DNA of 64,000 nucleotides from NCBI RefSeq assembly GCF_002217985.1, contig NZ_BCMI01000016.1, positions 1 through 64,000 of the forward strand, read 5' to 3'. This DNA is from Secundilactobacillus pentosiphilus (GTDB taxonomy: Bacteria; Bacillota; Bacilli; Lactobacillales; Lactobacillaceae). The notes beneath the pieces are model-generated. The model did no database searches and was not told the DNA's origin. It worked only from the letters and a program-made list of their open reading frames with translations. The position numbers and the translations under genes are program-made. Positions 34,101-41,709 of this stretch are shown piece by piece. Position 1 is the first letter of the stretch; each line of letters begins with the position of its first letter.

Positions 34101-35453
34101 GCCGGTACCGTTTATGACGTCATTGCGATTCTCAACGGTGGGCGTTAGCTGCAGGGTAGTGAACTGATAAACGTTAGTTAAATAGTTACTCATTGAACGC
34201 GGTGAGCCGTCAGTCGTTGAAGAATCGACAAAGGGTTCATCGTTGTACGAATACATCGCGTCATAAGACAAATTAACTGCAAAGCCGGTGATATCTTCGA
34301 ACTTAAAATCGGGGTTGGAGGCTGAATTAACAGCCTCTTCTAGGTTCTGCGATACCGTATCTTTTCGAGGAAGTGGTAAGGGGACCTCAATATCAAAATG
34401 GCCATTGCTCGGATGTGTTAAACTATTTGGCACATAATTAATCCCGGTAACGTTGCGCGATGTTAAGATCAAAGAATTCAACGTATTGTTATCAATTTGT
34501 TCAGTCATTCCGTCTTTTAGTACAGCATAAATTCGAATTTGTAGGGATAAGGGTGACGTATTTGGGGCATACTGCACACTTTGTAACGGTATTGAAGCCG
34601 TAATCACTGAATTCCTAGTTAAAGTCAACTGGCCATTGATCAGGCGAGTGTTAGTGGCGGTAATGTTATAAGTGGGGTTAAAGCCATTGTTATTCGCAAT
34701 CGTCTGCTGCATTGAGGCGATTTCCGCGTCAGTTGCATTTTCAGTTTTTAATACGAAAACGTGCTGACCATCTGACGTGGTAATTGGCGTAGTACTTTCC
34801 TCGAGTAATACTGAGTTGTAGTTAGCGGAATTTTTGCCGCCTAAATTAGTGATATCAATTGCCTTGGGATTTACTACGTAGGGCGGGTTTGAAACTGCGG
34901 CCGCTTTGGGGATTGGCGTTACCGGTGCTGGAGTAGTCGTTGGCCTTTCAGTCGCCGTCGGGGTTACTGATGGTGAACTGACAGCCACAGCAGGCGTGCT
35001 CGGCTTGACTGCGTTTGTGACGTTAGTGTTAGTTGGTGAAGCAACACGGGATGAAGTTGCAGCAACAGAGTTTGTATTGGCATCAGGTGCGGCTTCAGAA
35101 CGTGGAGCCGTCTGATCCGTTGTTGCAGCAGTTTTCGGTTGAGAAGACTTCGCTGGTACATTCTGGTTCGAGGCTGCTGATATTTCGGCAGTCGAAGCGG
35201 TCGTAGTTGTCGTAGATGAAGCTTTCGGCTGGGAGGCTGTAGTTGGTGCTTCAGTTTGATCTACTGCCGTTGAAACAGTCTCTGCATTGGTGTCAGCGAA
35301 AGCTTGCACGGTTACCATTGTTAATCCTAAAGTACTGGCGGTGATGCCAGCAACTAGCCATTTAGTTCCTGCTTTATATAATTTAAACCAGACCTTCCTA
35401 TCGATTATATTGCGCTGCATTTGACCATGCCGACGCGTTGTTTTTTGATTCAT
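31125..35453 (-). CDS. Sortase-anchored MucBP/Mub-type adhesin
   Basis: About 1442 residues. A KxYKxGKxW-type signal (KLYKAGTKWLVAG) with cleavage near AFA is followed by a Ser/Thr/Ala/Pro-rich region to about 190, an N-terminal domain (about 200-440), and an Ig-like part with GTGTMVGDNITV. Alternating mucin-binding modules follow: three B2-like units opening with VSYVDPQ, ITYLNENGN and INYVNLSGD, and MucBP-like units around VHYRDITDASQ and VIYQDIQVPDAP. A Pro-rich wall region ends in LPQTN, a hydrophobic helix and RNKRR. LPQTN replaces LPxTG, acceptable to lactobacillar sortases. The ATG at 35453 has better spacing than the GTG at 35459. Predicted role: adhesion to mucus. Confidence 0.92.
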   Translation of the reverse strand: MNQKTTRRHGQMQRNIIDRKVWFKLYKAGTKWLVAGITASTLGLTMVTVQAFADTNAETVSTAVDQTEAPTTASQPKASSTTTTTASTAEISAASNQNVPAKSSQPKTAATTDQTAPRSEAAPDANTNSVAATSSRVASPTNTNVTNAVKPSTPAVAVSSPSVTPTATERPTTTPAPVTPIPKAAAVSNPPYVVNPKAIDITNLGGKNSANYNSVLLEESTTPITTSDGQHVFVLKTENATDAEIASMQQTIANNNGFNPTYNITATNTRLINGQLTLTRNSVITASIPLQSVQYAPNTSPLSLQIRIYAVLKDGMTEQIDNNTLNSLILTSRNVTGINYVPNSLTHPSNGHFDIEVPLPLPRKDTVSQNLEEAVNSASNPDFKFEDITGFAVNLSYDAMYSYNDEPFVDSSTTDGSPRSMSNYLTNVYQFTTLQLTPTVENRNDVINGTGTMVGDNITVQTPDGSKTVTTTVNANGNWSVDGHLFNDDDTVVIVETNNFGDTPGAVVAPQKAVATRTVSYVDPQDQELADSFVQTLNVSRTGTGTYANGTMSNITYSNWTADNQFAASNNPVISGYVTANRIVPAAQFDPITLNAGVAVYYDPVGSYRLTGNPQVPAPIPYPNALTDSTKVDVTAVTLPYLPGYVAVTGNTPLTLRDPANPVTGYLAPQPVDPLQDTQIIYQAQSQSAEVHYRDITDASQPQSLSVISLTGPSDSVSPYSPAATIASYENKGYKFISSTYPTSGLIFDSDTNTTQVYTVDFTRGTAVITPQAPGKPGEPVDPANPGSVKWPAGTDYVANLTQTVNRTITYLNENGNMIAPTHSDQISFSSYATVDLVTGTITPSNRWTLTSTNPDGSADTTFAAVKNPVIMGYYTTASQVPEIAGLTHTSEDVAVSVTYLKLSQWVPNDSEIPAVDYPNDPDNASSLLPLNDPASPVIPYVPGMTPTGPDGEVLQPKNPTDITQGFIPPVPQNLGQPTLINYIGNPQQARVIYQDIQVPDAPLIIGTPIILAGKSGETSSYQTADRIAELINQGYLLQNDGYPSNGMVFDSIDGNVQDFIVTFTHATATITPEKPGKPGESINPGQPGPKWPAGSDDVTALRRTVTETINYVNLSGDPVAQQHRDQVSFTRDATVDLVTGAVTPSSTWSAVNNDTTFDLVTSPVVSGYFTSRPLIPAVTGLTSDSQNVSEQAVYQQLGHWIMTESTINPIQYPNDPANPAGILAVTDPKAPVIPYVSGKLPQGPDGSTLTLKNLAVAAEGYLPPVPIDLTADTIITYVNDGSGTPNPGGSTPGGTVPTPNPGGSSTETPPVGNVPGTTPSTEPPQNKPGTGGPANQPPQIEPPITPVKQPKRGPVSNPQVKQGPLTPPQIKQDGPITVSSIKAGQALTTAQAKQPVPTKSDTQQSLPQTNESATIWAQIGVIFLGILAWLGFRNKRRPGDE

Positions 35454-35724
35454 AATCACTCATCTCTTTTTCTTAAGGCCACTATCAAACAGACATACAA
35501 GGTGGGGCGTCAACGTTGATACCCAATTGGTAGTGCAATAATAGAAGGAAAGCTGACGATTATCAATTAATTTCACTTGATTTTATCAAGGAAGAGATAG
35601 TTTTGCCATTGTGTAACGTCTTGTTGCATATAGGTCATACTGCAAAATATAAAGCAGATTTCCGTTTTCGTTACACCGTGTTTCATATTCGTTGGTATGT
35701 TCAAATAACGAAAATGTAGGCACT
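35454..35724 (-). other. Leader region of the adhesin gene
   Basis: 270 AT-rich bases between the candidate RNA terminator and the adhesin start. They must contain the adhesin promoter unless transcription reads through from 35828. I see no clear stem other than weak ones. Confidence 0.4.
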
Positions 35725-35828
35725 AAAAAAAGACGTACTATTATTAAATAGCACGTCTTATTCATAGCCTCGTTAAACTTTTTTCTACTTCCTATGGCTC
35801 TCTCTCTTGGGACTGCTCTTCGTCCCCA
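35725..35828 (-). ncRNA. Candidate small RNA or attenuated leader upstream of the adhesin
   Basis: On the minus strand an extended -10 TGGTATACT (35843-35835) is followed by a structured stretch of about 100 bases without an ORF. A stem GGGAC/GTCCC closes GAAGAGCA, a possible CATAG/CTATG stem follows, and the stretch ends in the strong terminator AAGACGTGCTATT/AATAGTACGTCTT plus T7. That is the layout of a stand-alone sRNA, or of a terminated 5' leader controlling the adhesin 270 bases on. I do not recognise an Rfam family in it. Confidence 0.6.
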
Positions 35829-35843
35829 GAACAGAGTATACCA

Positions 35844-36334
35844 CTTTTTCCGGGCAAAATTCGGATATGCCTAAGAATATTTGACAAATCAAAAGTTCTT
35901 CTTAAATTAATTGATAAAATATGACATGATTATTCTTGCCAGCACTTAATTAAATACCATTATTTTTGAAGAGAAACGACGTATAAATGTACAGAAGCCT
36001 ATAACTAAGCTATTATCGAGAAGCTTAGTTTTTCAAGTTGTCACTGATATCGGCATGGACTATTTTTATCCGCTTACATGACTGCTAAACGCTAGTTAGG
36101 GTATAAATTGGTTTTTGTTTGGTAATTGTAAACAATAAGATGTTAAACATAAACTATACCAATATTAACGAATGCTCTCATCTCCGCTTAATGATAAAAA
36201 AAGCGCTTTAAAAAAATGACAATAAAGCTATAATGAGATTTATTCAGCGAAAAAAACTTTTTTTATTTTTTTCGGTTCTTTGAGCAAAAAGGTCTTTAAA
36301 ATCAGCAAATTAATGTGTAAGAGGGTAATACATA
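35844..36334 (+). other. Intergenic region before the GNAT gene
   Basis: AT-rich DNA without a gene. AAAGCGCTTT at 36200-36209 repeats the core of the operator palindrome at 25969, here without long arms. TATAATGAG at 36229 could be the -10 of the GNAT gene. A weak dyad AAGCTTAGTT/AACTAAGCTT lies around 36003-36030. Confidence 0.4.
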
Positions 36335-36814
36335 ATGAATATTCGTCCCATTGAGAAAAAGGATAATCAGCCTTTAAAGGCGATCATCCAAGGCGCCATC
36401 AGTGAATATGGTAATAACGTACCTGGCTCGCCGTATTACGATACCGTCTTGGATCATCTGGCGGAACATTACGCTCACCAGGATCGGGCTAAGTACTGGG
36501 TCGCAGAGGTTGATGGCGAACTAGTAGGCGGTGCCGGGCTGGGACCGTTTACCTACCCCGAAACTGCCGAATTTCAAAAACTCTACTTGTCTCCGGCAGC
36601 CCGCGGCCACCACATCGGCCATCAGTTAGAAATTATGGCAGAGAAGGCGGCTAGAAAATACGGGTATAAAAAGTTTTATATCGAAACGTTTCAGAACTAC
36701 AAGGCAGCACGGGGACTTTATCAGCACGTCGGCTTTAAGCAGCTTGATAAACCGTTAGGGCACGAGCCATCTCACGCGGCCTGCAACGCTTGGTATCTTA
36801 AGGACCTTAAATAG
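36335..36814 (+). CDS. GNAT-family N-acetyltransferase
   Basis: A 159-residue GNAT enzyme with the acetyl-CoA pyrophosphate-binding motif LYLSPAARGHHIGHQLE (Q/RxxGxG/A, here RGHHIGHQ) and the later FYIETFQNYKAARGLYQHVGF strand-helix. The substrate is unknown. GAGGGT precedes ATG. It is followed after about 80 bases by a DUF1697 gene on the same strand. Confidence 0.87.
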   Translation: MNIRPIEKKDNQPLKAIIQGAISEYGNNVPGSPYYDTVLDHLAEHYAHQDRAKYWVAEVDGELVGGAGLGPFTYPETAEFQKLYLSPAARGHHIGHQLEIMAEKAARKYGYKKFYIETFQNYKAARGLYQHVGFKQLDKPLGHEPSHAACNAWYLKDLK

Positions 36815-36892
36815 GAAATTTGCAGTCGTGTCAAAGGGACTCCATAGCGTGATACCGATACTGAATTTAAGAAGAAGCGGGGTGGGTGCCAC

Positions 36893-37429
36893 GTGGAATA
36901 CGTCTTATTAATGAGGGGCATCAACGTTGGCGGCAAACGGCGAGTCATCATGGCTGATTTGCGAACCCAGATCACTGAAGCCGGCGCTAGCGAAGTGACG
37001 AGTTACATTAATAGCGGTAATGTCTTGTTTAATTACGAAGGTGATGCCAAAGCAATGGTGGCTCAGCTTCTTACGAGCCATTATGACTTTAAAATTAATC
37101 ATACGGTAATTGCCGCACCGGATTATTTGGCAGAGGTGAACGCGGCGCCGGAATGGTGGCAAACAGCGGATGGCCACCGGTATAATGCGTTATTTAAACT
37201 GCCAGGGTATCGCGATGAGTACGATCAGCTGATTGAAAATAAGAAGTCGACCTTTGATGAAGTGTTGTGTACACCTCACGTTGTTTTCTGGCGGGCACCG
37301 CTAAAGGTGAATTACGCCCGTTCGTTTTTCTCGAAACTACTATCGGCGCCCTTTTATGCTGTTGTTTCGATTCGTAACCGGAACACCACGCTGAAATTGG
37401 CAAAGCTGATTGGAGAGCGGCTTAAATAA
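36893..37429 (+). CDS. DUF1697-family protein
   Basis: A 178-residue protein opening with the diagnostic YVLLMRGINVGGKRRVIMADLR and TSYINSGNVLFN. The family is widespread and uncharacterised. It starts at GTG, with a G-rich Shine-Dalgarno. A terminator follows at 37460. Confidence 0.9.
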   Translation: MEYVLLMRGINVGGKRRVIMADLRTQITEAGASEVTSYINSGNVLFNYEGDAKAMVAQLLTSHYDFKINHTVIAAPDYLAEVNAAPEWWQTADGHRYNALFKLPGYRDEYDQLIENKKSTFDEVLCTPHVVFWRAPLKVNYARSFFSKLLSAPFYAVVSIRNRNTTLKLAKLIGERLK

Positions 37430-37459
37430 GTGATAGCTGGTAAATTTTAGCAGTTAACT

Positions 37460-37502
37460 CAAAAATACCTGTTCAGACAATTTGTCGGGACAGGTATTTT
37501 TG
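37460..37502. terminator. Bidirectional terminator
   Basis: The stem AAAAATACCTGT/ACAGGTATTTTT with an inner GACAA/TTGTC stem, between convergent DUF1697 and POT genes. Confidence 0.85.
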
Positions 37503-37558
37503 GCGTTAATGAACCGAAAGCTGAGCTTAACGATACGATTGGCGGAAGATACTATTGC

Positions 37559-39016
37559 TTATTTAGTGAGCGCGCGGGTGATCCGGTGATGATTGACCAA
37601 CATGATGGTCCCCCACACAATGGGAATGATACCGAGGATTAAGAAGTAGGCAGCTTCGTGGCCCTTCGTGTAGAAGTTTGCGGCGACGGCGGCCATCCCC
37701 GAACCGGCTGCTTGAAACAGGGTGAAGATCGTCATCATTTGAGTCGTATATGCTTTGGGCGCAATGGCACTGGCTATGGCCCGGCTCACTGGCGAGACCA
37801 GGGTTTCGCCAGCAACCATCAAGATGAAGAACACGAGGATCCAGAGCGGCGATACTTTAACGTTTGTCGGGAATAAACTTAGTGGCAGAATCATAAACAG
37901 CGGTGCCGCGCCCCAAAATAACAGGCCAATACCGAACTTTAGACAGGGGCTAGGTTGGCGCTGGCCCAGTTTCTGCCAAAATTTGCTGGTAAGACTGCCA
38001 AAGAGAACGGCTAAAATTGCGGGCACCGTCTGAAAACTGGCCGCGGAAAGGTGGGTTCCCCAGAGGCTTAAGTTGACGTGATCAAGTATGTAAATTGGCA
38101 GGATGCCTTCTGTTTGACCGCTGATCAGCATGCTGATGCTGACGCCGATCAGAAAAAGGCCGTACACTTTTAAATGACCGGCTTCCCGATGAGTGACCTT
38201 GGGGCTGCGAATAACCTTGATCAGATAAAGGACGGGTAAAATAATGCCGAGGACGCCGACAGCGTTATTAAAACGCTTGGCGGTGAGCCATCCTAGCCAA
38301 ATCAGGCCGATAGTGAAACCGCCGATCACCGCGGTTCCCATTAGCACGCGTTTAGTTAACCGCCGTTTTTCCTCGGCGCTCATAGGATCAGGCGGCAGCG
38401 TACCCAGCGTACCGAAATAGCGGTGATTCAGGAAAAGATAGGGCAGGGTGGTTAAAAGCTGGCCGATAACTGCCACTAAAAAGCCCATGTTATAACCAAA
38501 CTTTAGGGATACTGCCCCAGTGACGACTGGACCGGCGGCACCGATATTGTTCATAATGTAAACAACGATAAAAGCCGTGTTCCGCATACCGCTATTTTGG
38601 CGGTAAATCAGCCCTACTAAGGTATAAAGACTCTGACCGGTAATTCCTGAAGCAATGATCTGCAGGGCCAAACTAATAAAGAACAGGGTGAGACCGCCAT
38701 GGGGGATAACCAGCAGTGAAATGGCAATGATGTTCAGTAAAGTTCCGTACAGGTAGGGCTTACGCAGGCCAACCAACCGGTCCGCCGCGTAACTGCCAGC
38801 GATTCCGGCAAAGTACCCCAGCGAGGAGAAGACGGCCATGATTTGCGCGGCGGTGATGCGATCCAACCCCAGACCGCCAGCGCGCAGCGGTTCGTAGAGG
38901 TATAAAATCATGATGGCACTGACGGCATAGGTTGCAAAGCCGTTTCCTAACGCACCGGTAGCCATCAGTTTGAATGCTGGCGCCTGATTTTTGGTGTGAC
39001 TGGTCTGCTTAGCCAA
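37559..39016 (-). CDS. POT/PTR-family peptide transporter
   Basis: A 485-residue proton-coupled oligopeptide transporter with about 14 helices. Family features are GYFAGIAGSYAADRLVGLRKPYLYGT near residue 70, ALQIIASGITGQSLYTLVGLIY, and a C-terminal GETLVSPVSRAIASAIAPKAY corresponding to the PTR2 motif. It starts at TTG behind GGGAGGAT. The exact substrate (di- or tripeptides) is presumed from the family. Confidence 0.87.
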   Translation of the reverse strand: MAKQTSHTKNQAPAFKLMATGALGNGFATYAVSAIMILYLYEPLRAGGLGLDRITAAQIMAVFSSLGYFAGIAGSYAADRLVGLRKPYLYGTLLNIIAISLLVIPHGGLTLFFISLALQIIASGITGQSLYTLVGLIYRQNSGMRNTAFIVVYIMNNIGAAGPVVTGAVSLKFGYNMGFLVAVIGQLLTTLPYLFLNHRYFGTLGTLPPDPMSAEEKRRLTKRVLMGTAVIGGFTIGLIWLGWLTAKRFNNAVGVLGIILPVLYLIKVIRSPKVTHREAGHLKVYGLFLIGVSISMLISGQTEGILPIYILDHVNLSLWGTHLSAASFQTVPAILAVLFGSLTSKFWQKLGQRQPSPCLKFGIGLLFWGAAPLFMILPLSLFPTNVKVSPLWILVFFILMVAGETLVSPVSRAIASAIAPKAYTTQMMTIFTLFQAAGSGMAAVAANFYTKGHEAAYFLILGIIPIVWGTIMLVNHHRITRALTK

Positions 39017-39100
39017 TTTTCAATCCTCCCATGATTATTTTTGCGAACTTTAAAGTATAACATAATCAATGGGAATGTTTAGCCGTCTCAAGCAGCAGCA

Positions 39101-39916
39101 TTAAAATAGTTTTTCAGTAAAGTACGAATCGTCGGTGAAGATGCCATCAACTTTTGCCTTTTTTGCCTGCCTGACCTGTGCCCGATTATCGATCGTATAG
39201 GCAATCGCCTTCTTGCCCGTTGCGTGAATGGCTTCAATTTGTCCGGGCTTCATGGCGTTGGTGTACACCGAGGTGAAGCTGACGTACTTCGGGACTTCGT
39301 TTGCGATTTGAAAAATATCTTTGGAGTCGTCGCCCGTCAGCAACAGCATTGTGGGTGCGTGGGGTAATCGGCGGTGCAGGTAGGCTAAACTTTTTTGATT
39401 AAACGATTGGAGAATCACGTGGTCAGCCACGTGGTAGTGCTTAATTGCAGCCACCATTTTATTCTCCAACACCCAATTCCCCGCCGTAGACTTCTTGGAT
39501 TCCACCACGTAATTGGTGGATTTGCCATACTTCTTAAACAGCGCGGGTAACGTGTGCAGGTGTTCGCCGTTTTTAAATTTGTACCGTTTTAGCTTGCGGT
39601 AATTTGACGAAGTGATGTTGACGTTTCGGCCGAGCGTTCGTTTGAGATTATTGTCATGGGAATCGATCAACTGCTTATCCTTTGAGAGGACAACGTCTTG
39701 TTCAATGAAGTGACTGCCATGTTTGATGGCGTAGTTATAGCCGGCGTAGCTGTGTTCAGGAAACTTCAGCGGGCTGCCGCGGTGACTGATGATTAACGGA
39801 TGGTTAACGTTATATTGACGAACGGATAAGGCGTGAGCAGTGGGGATATGTCCCATAGTCGCGCCCGTAAAACCGAGTACGGTGATGCCGAATAATAATG
39901 GTCCTTTGATTTTCAC
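39101..39916 (-). CDS. Exported glycerophosphodiester phosphodiesterase
   Basis: A 271-residue GDPD hydrolysing glycerophosphodiesters to sn-glycerol 3-phosphate and an alcohol. Catalytic features are the HRG motif (ISHRGSPLKFPEHS), EQDVVLSKDKQLIDSHD with metal-binding Glu and Asp and the second His, and ESKK. The N-terminus from the GTG at 39916 is a signal peptide ending near AHA; AGGAGA precedes it, whereas the longer reading from 39979 has no binding site. Extracellular action on teichoic acid or lipid debris is likely. Confidence 0.9.
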   Translation of the reverse strand: MKIKGPLLFGITVLGFTGATMGHIPTAHALSVRQYNVNHPLIISHRGSPLKFPEHSYAGYNYAIKHGSHFIEQDVVLSKDKQLIDSHDNNLKRTLGRNVNITSSNYRKLKRYKFKNGEHLHTLPALFKKYGKSTNYVVESKKSTAGNWVLENKMVAAIKHYHVADHVILQSFNQKSLAYLHRRLPHAPTMLLLTGDDSKDIFQIANEVPKYVSFTSVYTNAMKPGQIEAIHATGKKAIAYTIDNRAQVRQAKKAKVDGIFTDDSYFTEKLF

Positions 39917-40030
39917 TTCATCTCTCCTATTTAAAAGCACAATAATCCTATTAAACCACAGTGGGCGGGGTGCTTCCAAGTAAAATTTACATGGAAAATC
40001 AGGAAAAATACGTTCAGTGACGCATTAACT

Positions 40031-40073
40031 TTGACTTTAAATCCCTAACCCGATATAGTTAGTGCACTAACTA
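40031..40073 (+). promoter_or_regulatory. marR-NmrA promoter and operator
   Basis: TTGACT (40031-40036), 17 bases, TATAGT (40054-40059). The 18-bp perfect palindrome TAGTTAGTGCACTAACTA (40056-40073) covers the -10 and the start site, a textbook autorepressor position for the MarR gene that follows. Confidence 0.85.
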
Positions 40074-40091
40074 AGTGAAAGGGGTGGCACA

Positions 40092-40511
40092 ATGAATAAT
40101 TTTGGTTATCTGATCATGGATGTTGCTAAGGAGTTGCGGTATCAGCTTAATGATGCGCTGAAAAAGGCGGGGGTCACCAGCGCTCAGTGGGCAGTGATCG
40201 CCCAACTGGAGCTGGCCCAGGTGCCGATGACGTCAGCGCAGGTCGCCGATGAGGTCGGCATGGATCGGGCCACCATTTCAGGAGTTGTTAAACGCTTAGA
40301 AACCAAAGAACTCGTCACGATTCAAACGTCCGCCGAGGATCGCCGGGCAAGAACGTTGGCGCTAACGGCCAGTGGTGAAAAGGTATTTGATCATTGCAAA
40401 CGAATTGCTAACGTTCAAATGTCACAGTTTGCTGCCCCGTTGGATCAGGAGGAACAAGAAACCCTGGTCCGTTTATTGATTAAATTAGAAGAAGGTCATC
40501 ACGTTGGATAA
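40092..40511 (+). CDS. MarR-family repressor
   Basis: A 139-residue MarR protein. Dimer helices flank a winged HTH (SAQVADEVGMDRATISGVVKRLETKELV) with wing DRRARTLALTASGEKVF. Promoter and operator are immediately upstream. Its stop overlaps the start of the NAD(P)-binding partner by eight bases, so both are under its control. Confidence 0.9.
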   Translation: MNNFGYLIMDVAKELRYQLNDALKKAGVTSAQWAVIAQLELAQVPMTSAQVADEVGMDRATISGVVKRLETKELVTIQTSAEDRRARTLALTASGEKVFDHCKRIANVQMSQFAAPLDQEEQETLVRLLIKLEEGHHVG

Positions 40512-41367
40512 AATTTTGGTTTTAGGAAGCACCGGCAATATTGGCTGGCCAATTGTTAAACAGTTGGCAGCAAGCGATGACGTGGCCGTTGTCGCGGGTG
40601 TTTATCACGCTGAATCAGCTAAGATGAAACAACTGGGTGTTGAAACCCGCCACTTTGATTTTTTGGATGTCAGCACTTTTGAGCCCGCTTTAAAGGGAAT
40701 CAATAAAGTGTTTTTCGTAAGACCGCCGGAGCTAGCCAAACCGGAACGGGACATGAAGCCTTTTTTGACGGCGGTCAGAAACCATGGCATTGACCAAGTC
40801 GTCTTTATTTCCTTAATTGGCGTGGAAAAGAATCCGATGGTTCCGCACCGTAAGATTGAACGGATGATCACTGAGATGGGGCTGCCGCACACCTTTATTC
40901 GGCCCAGTTTTTTCATGCAGAATTTGACCAGCACGCACTTGCAGGATATCCAGCAAAATCACGATTTATTCGTGCCTGCTGGCCGTTCTAAAACCAGCTT
41001 TATTGATACCAGAGACATAGCGGCGGTTGCCGTGGCAGTCATGCAAGATCCAAAGTATCTTGGCCAGGCGCTAGAAATTACCGGCCCTGAAGCGATTACT
41101 TACCAGCAAGCCGCTGGGATTATGACTAAAGAGTTGGGTGTCCAAATCACGTACAGTAAACCAAGTCTGTTAAAATTTCGGCATACCATGATTCAACGGG
41201 GTATTAAAAAAGGCTTTGTTAATGTGATGGTCATGCTCTACCTCATTACCCAACTTGGAAACGCCAAGACGGTTAATCATACCGTAGAAAAGGTTTTGCA
41301 CCGACCGGCAACTAGTTTTGCTGAATTTGTGCGGGATAATAGACAGCTGTTTTTGAATCTAAAGTAA
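40504..41367 (+). CDS. NmrA-like NAD(P)H:quinone oxidoreductase-type protein
   Basis: A 287-residue atypical SDR: VLGSTGNIGWPIVKQL nucleotide-binding motif, QVVFISLIGVEKNPMVPH, FIRPSFFMQNL, and EITGPEAITYQQAAGIMTKELG, the pattern of NmrA/QOR2-type proteins. It starts at TTG inside the end of marR and is translationally coupled. It probably reduces quinone-like electrophiles that are also the MarR ligand. Confidence 0.87.
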   Translation: MDKILVLGSTGNIGWPIVKQLAASDDVAVVAGVYHAESAKMKQLGVETRHFDFLDVSTFEPALKGINKVFFVRPPELAKPERDMKPFLTAVRNHGIDQVVFISLIGVEKNPMVPHRKIERMITEMGLPHTFIRPSFFMQNLTSTHLQDIQQNHDLFVPAGRSKTSFIDTRDIAAVAVAVMQDPKYLGQALEITGPEAITYQQAAGIMTKELGVQITYSKPSLLKFRHTMIQRGIKKGFVNVMVMLYLITQLGNAKTVNHTVEKVLHRPATSFAEFVRDNRQLFLNLK

Positions 41368-41369
41368 AC

Positions 41370-41416
41370 TAAAGCCGGGATTAGGCAGTTTTTTCAGACT
41401 GATGATCCCGGTTTTA
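41370..41416 (+). terminator. Terminator of the marR-NmrA operon
   Basis: TAAAGCCGGGAT/ATCCCGGTTTTA with a 22-base loop that has an inner CAGT/ACTG stem. Confidence 0.8.
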
Positions 41417-41474
41417 TCTGATAAAGCTAACGGTAAAAAGACGCTTGTGGGCGTCATTAACGTTGTTGTTGCAA

Positions 41475-41488
41475 TGATAGCGCTCACA
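41475..41488 (+). promoter_or_regulatory. cre-like site before the amino-acid permease
   Basis: TGATAGCGCTCACA matches the CcpA consensus TGWAANCGNTNWCA at all but one constrained position. It lies 220 bases before the permease start, so carbon catabolite control is possible. The same gap (41417-41709) also holds the dyad ATTGGTTGGAGAACCAAAT (41646-41664); no gene is seen. Confidence 0.45.
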
Positions 41489-41709
41489 ATCGAATAATTA
41501 CTCAAACTTGCTTTTTTTAGTCATTCTTTGGTGCTAAGATATTAAGGGTAAATGACATTATTTGGTGTTTTCTCATTTTTCGTTCGGGTTTAATGCTCGA
41601 ATAGGCTATTGGTGTGATTTAATTTTGGCTGATTTCTACCATAACTGATTGGTTGGAGAACCAAATTAAATGAATCAATAATTTTGCTAAGTTGGAGAGG
41701 CAATTATTC

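Noticed and set aside
35725-35828. 6S RNA, SRP RNA or tmRNA
   Set aside because: The length and motifs do not match any of these; it is left as an unnamed candidate.
41417-41709. T-box leader before the amino-acid permease
   Set aside because: There is no AGGGTGGNACCGCG-like T-box, specifier stem or terminator; only a cre-like site and a small dyad are visible.
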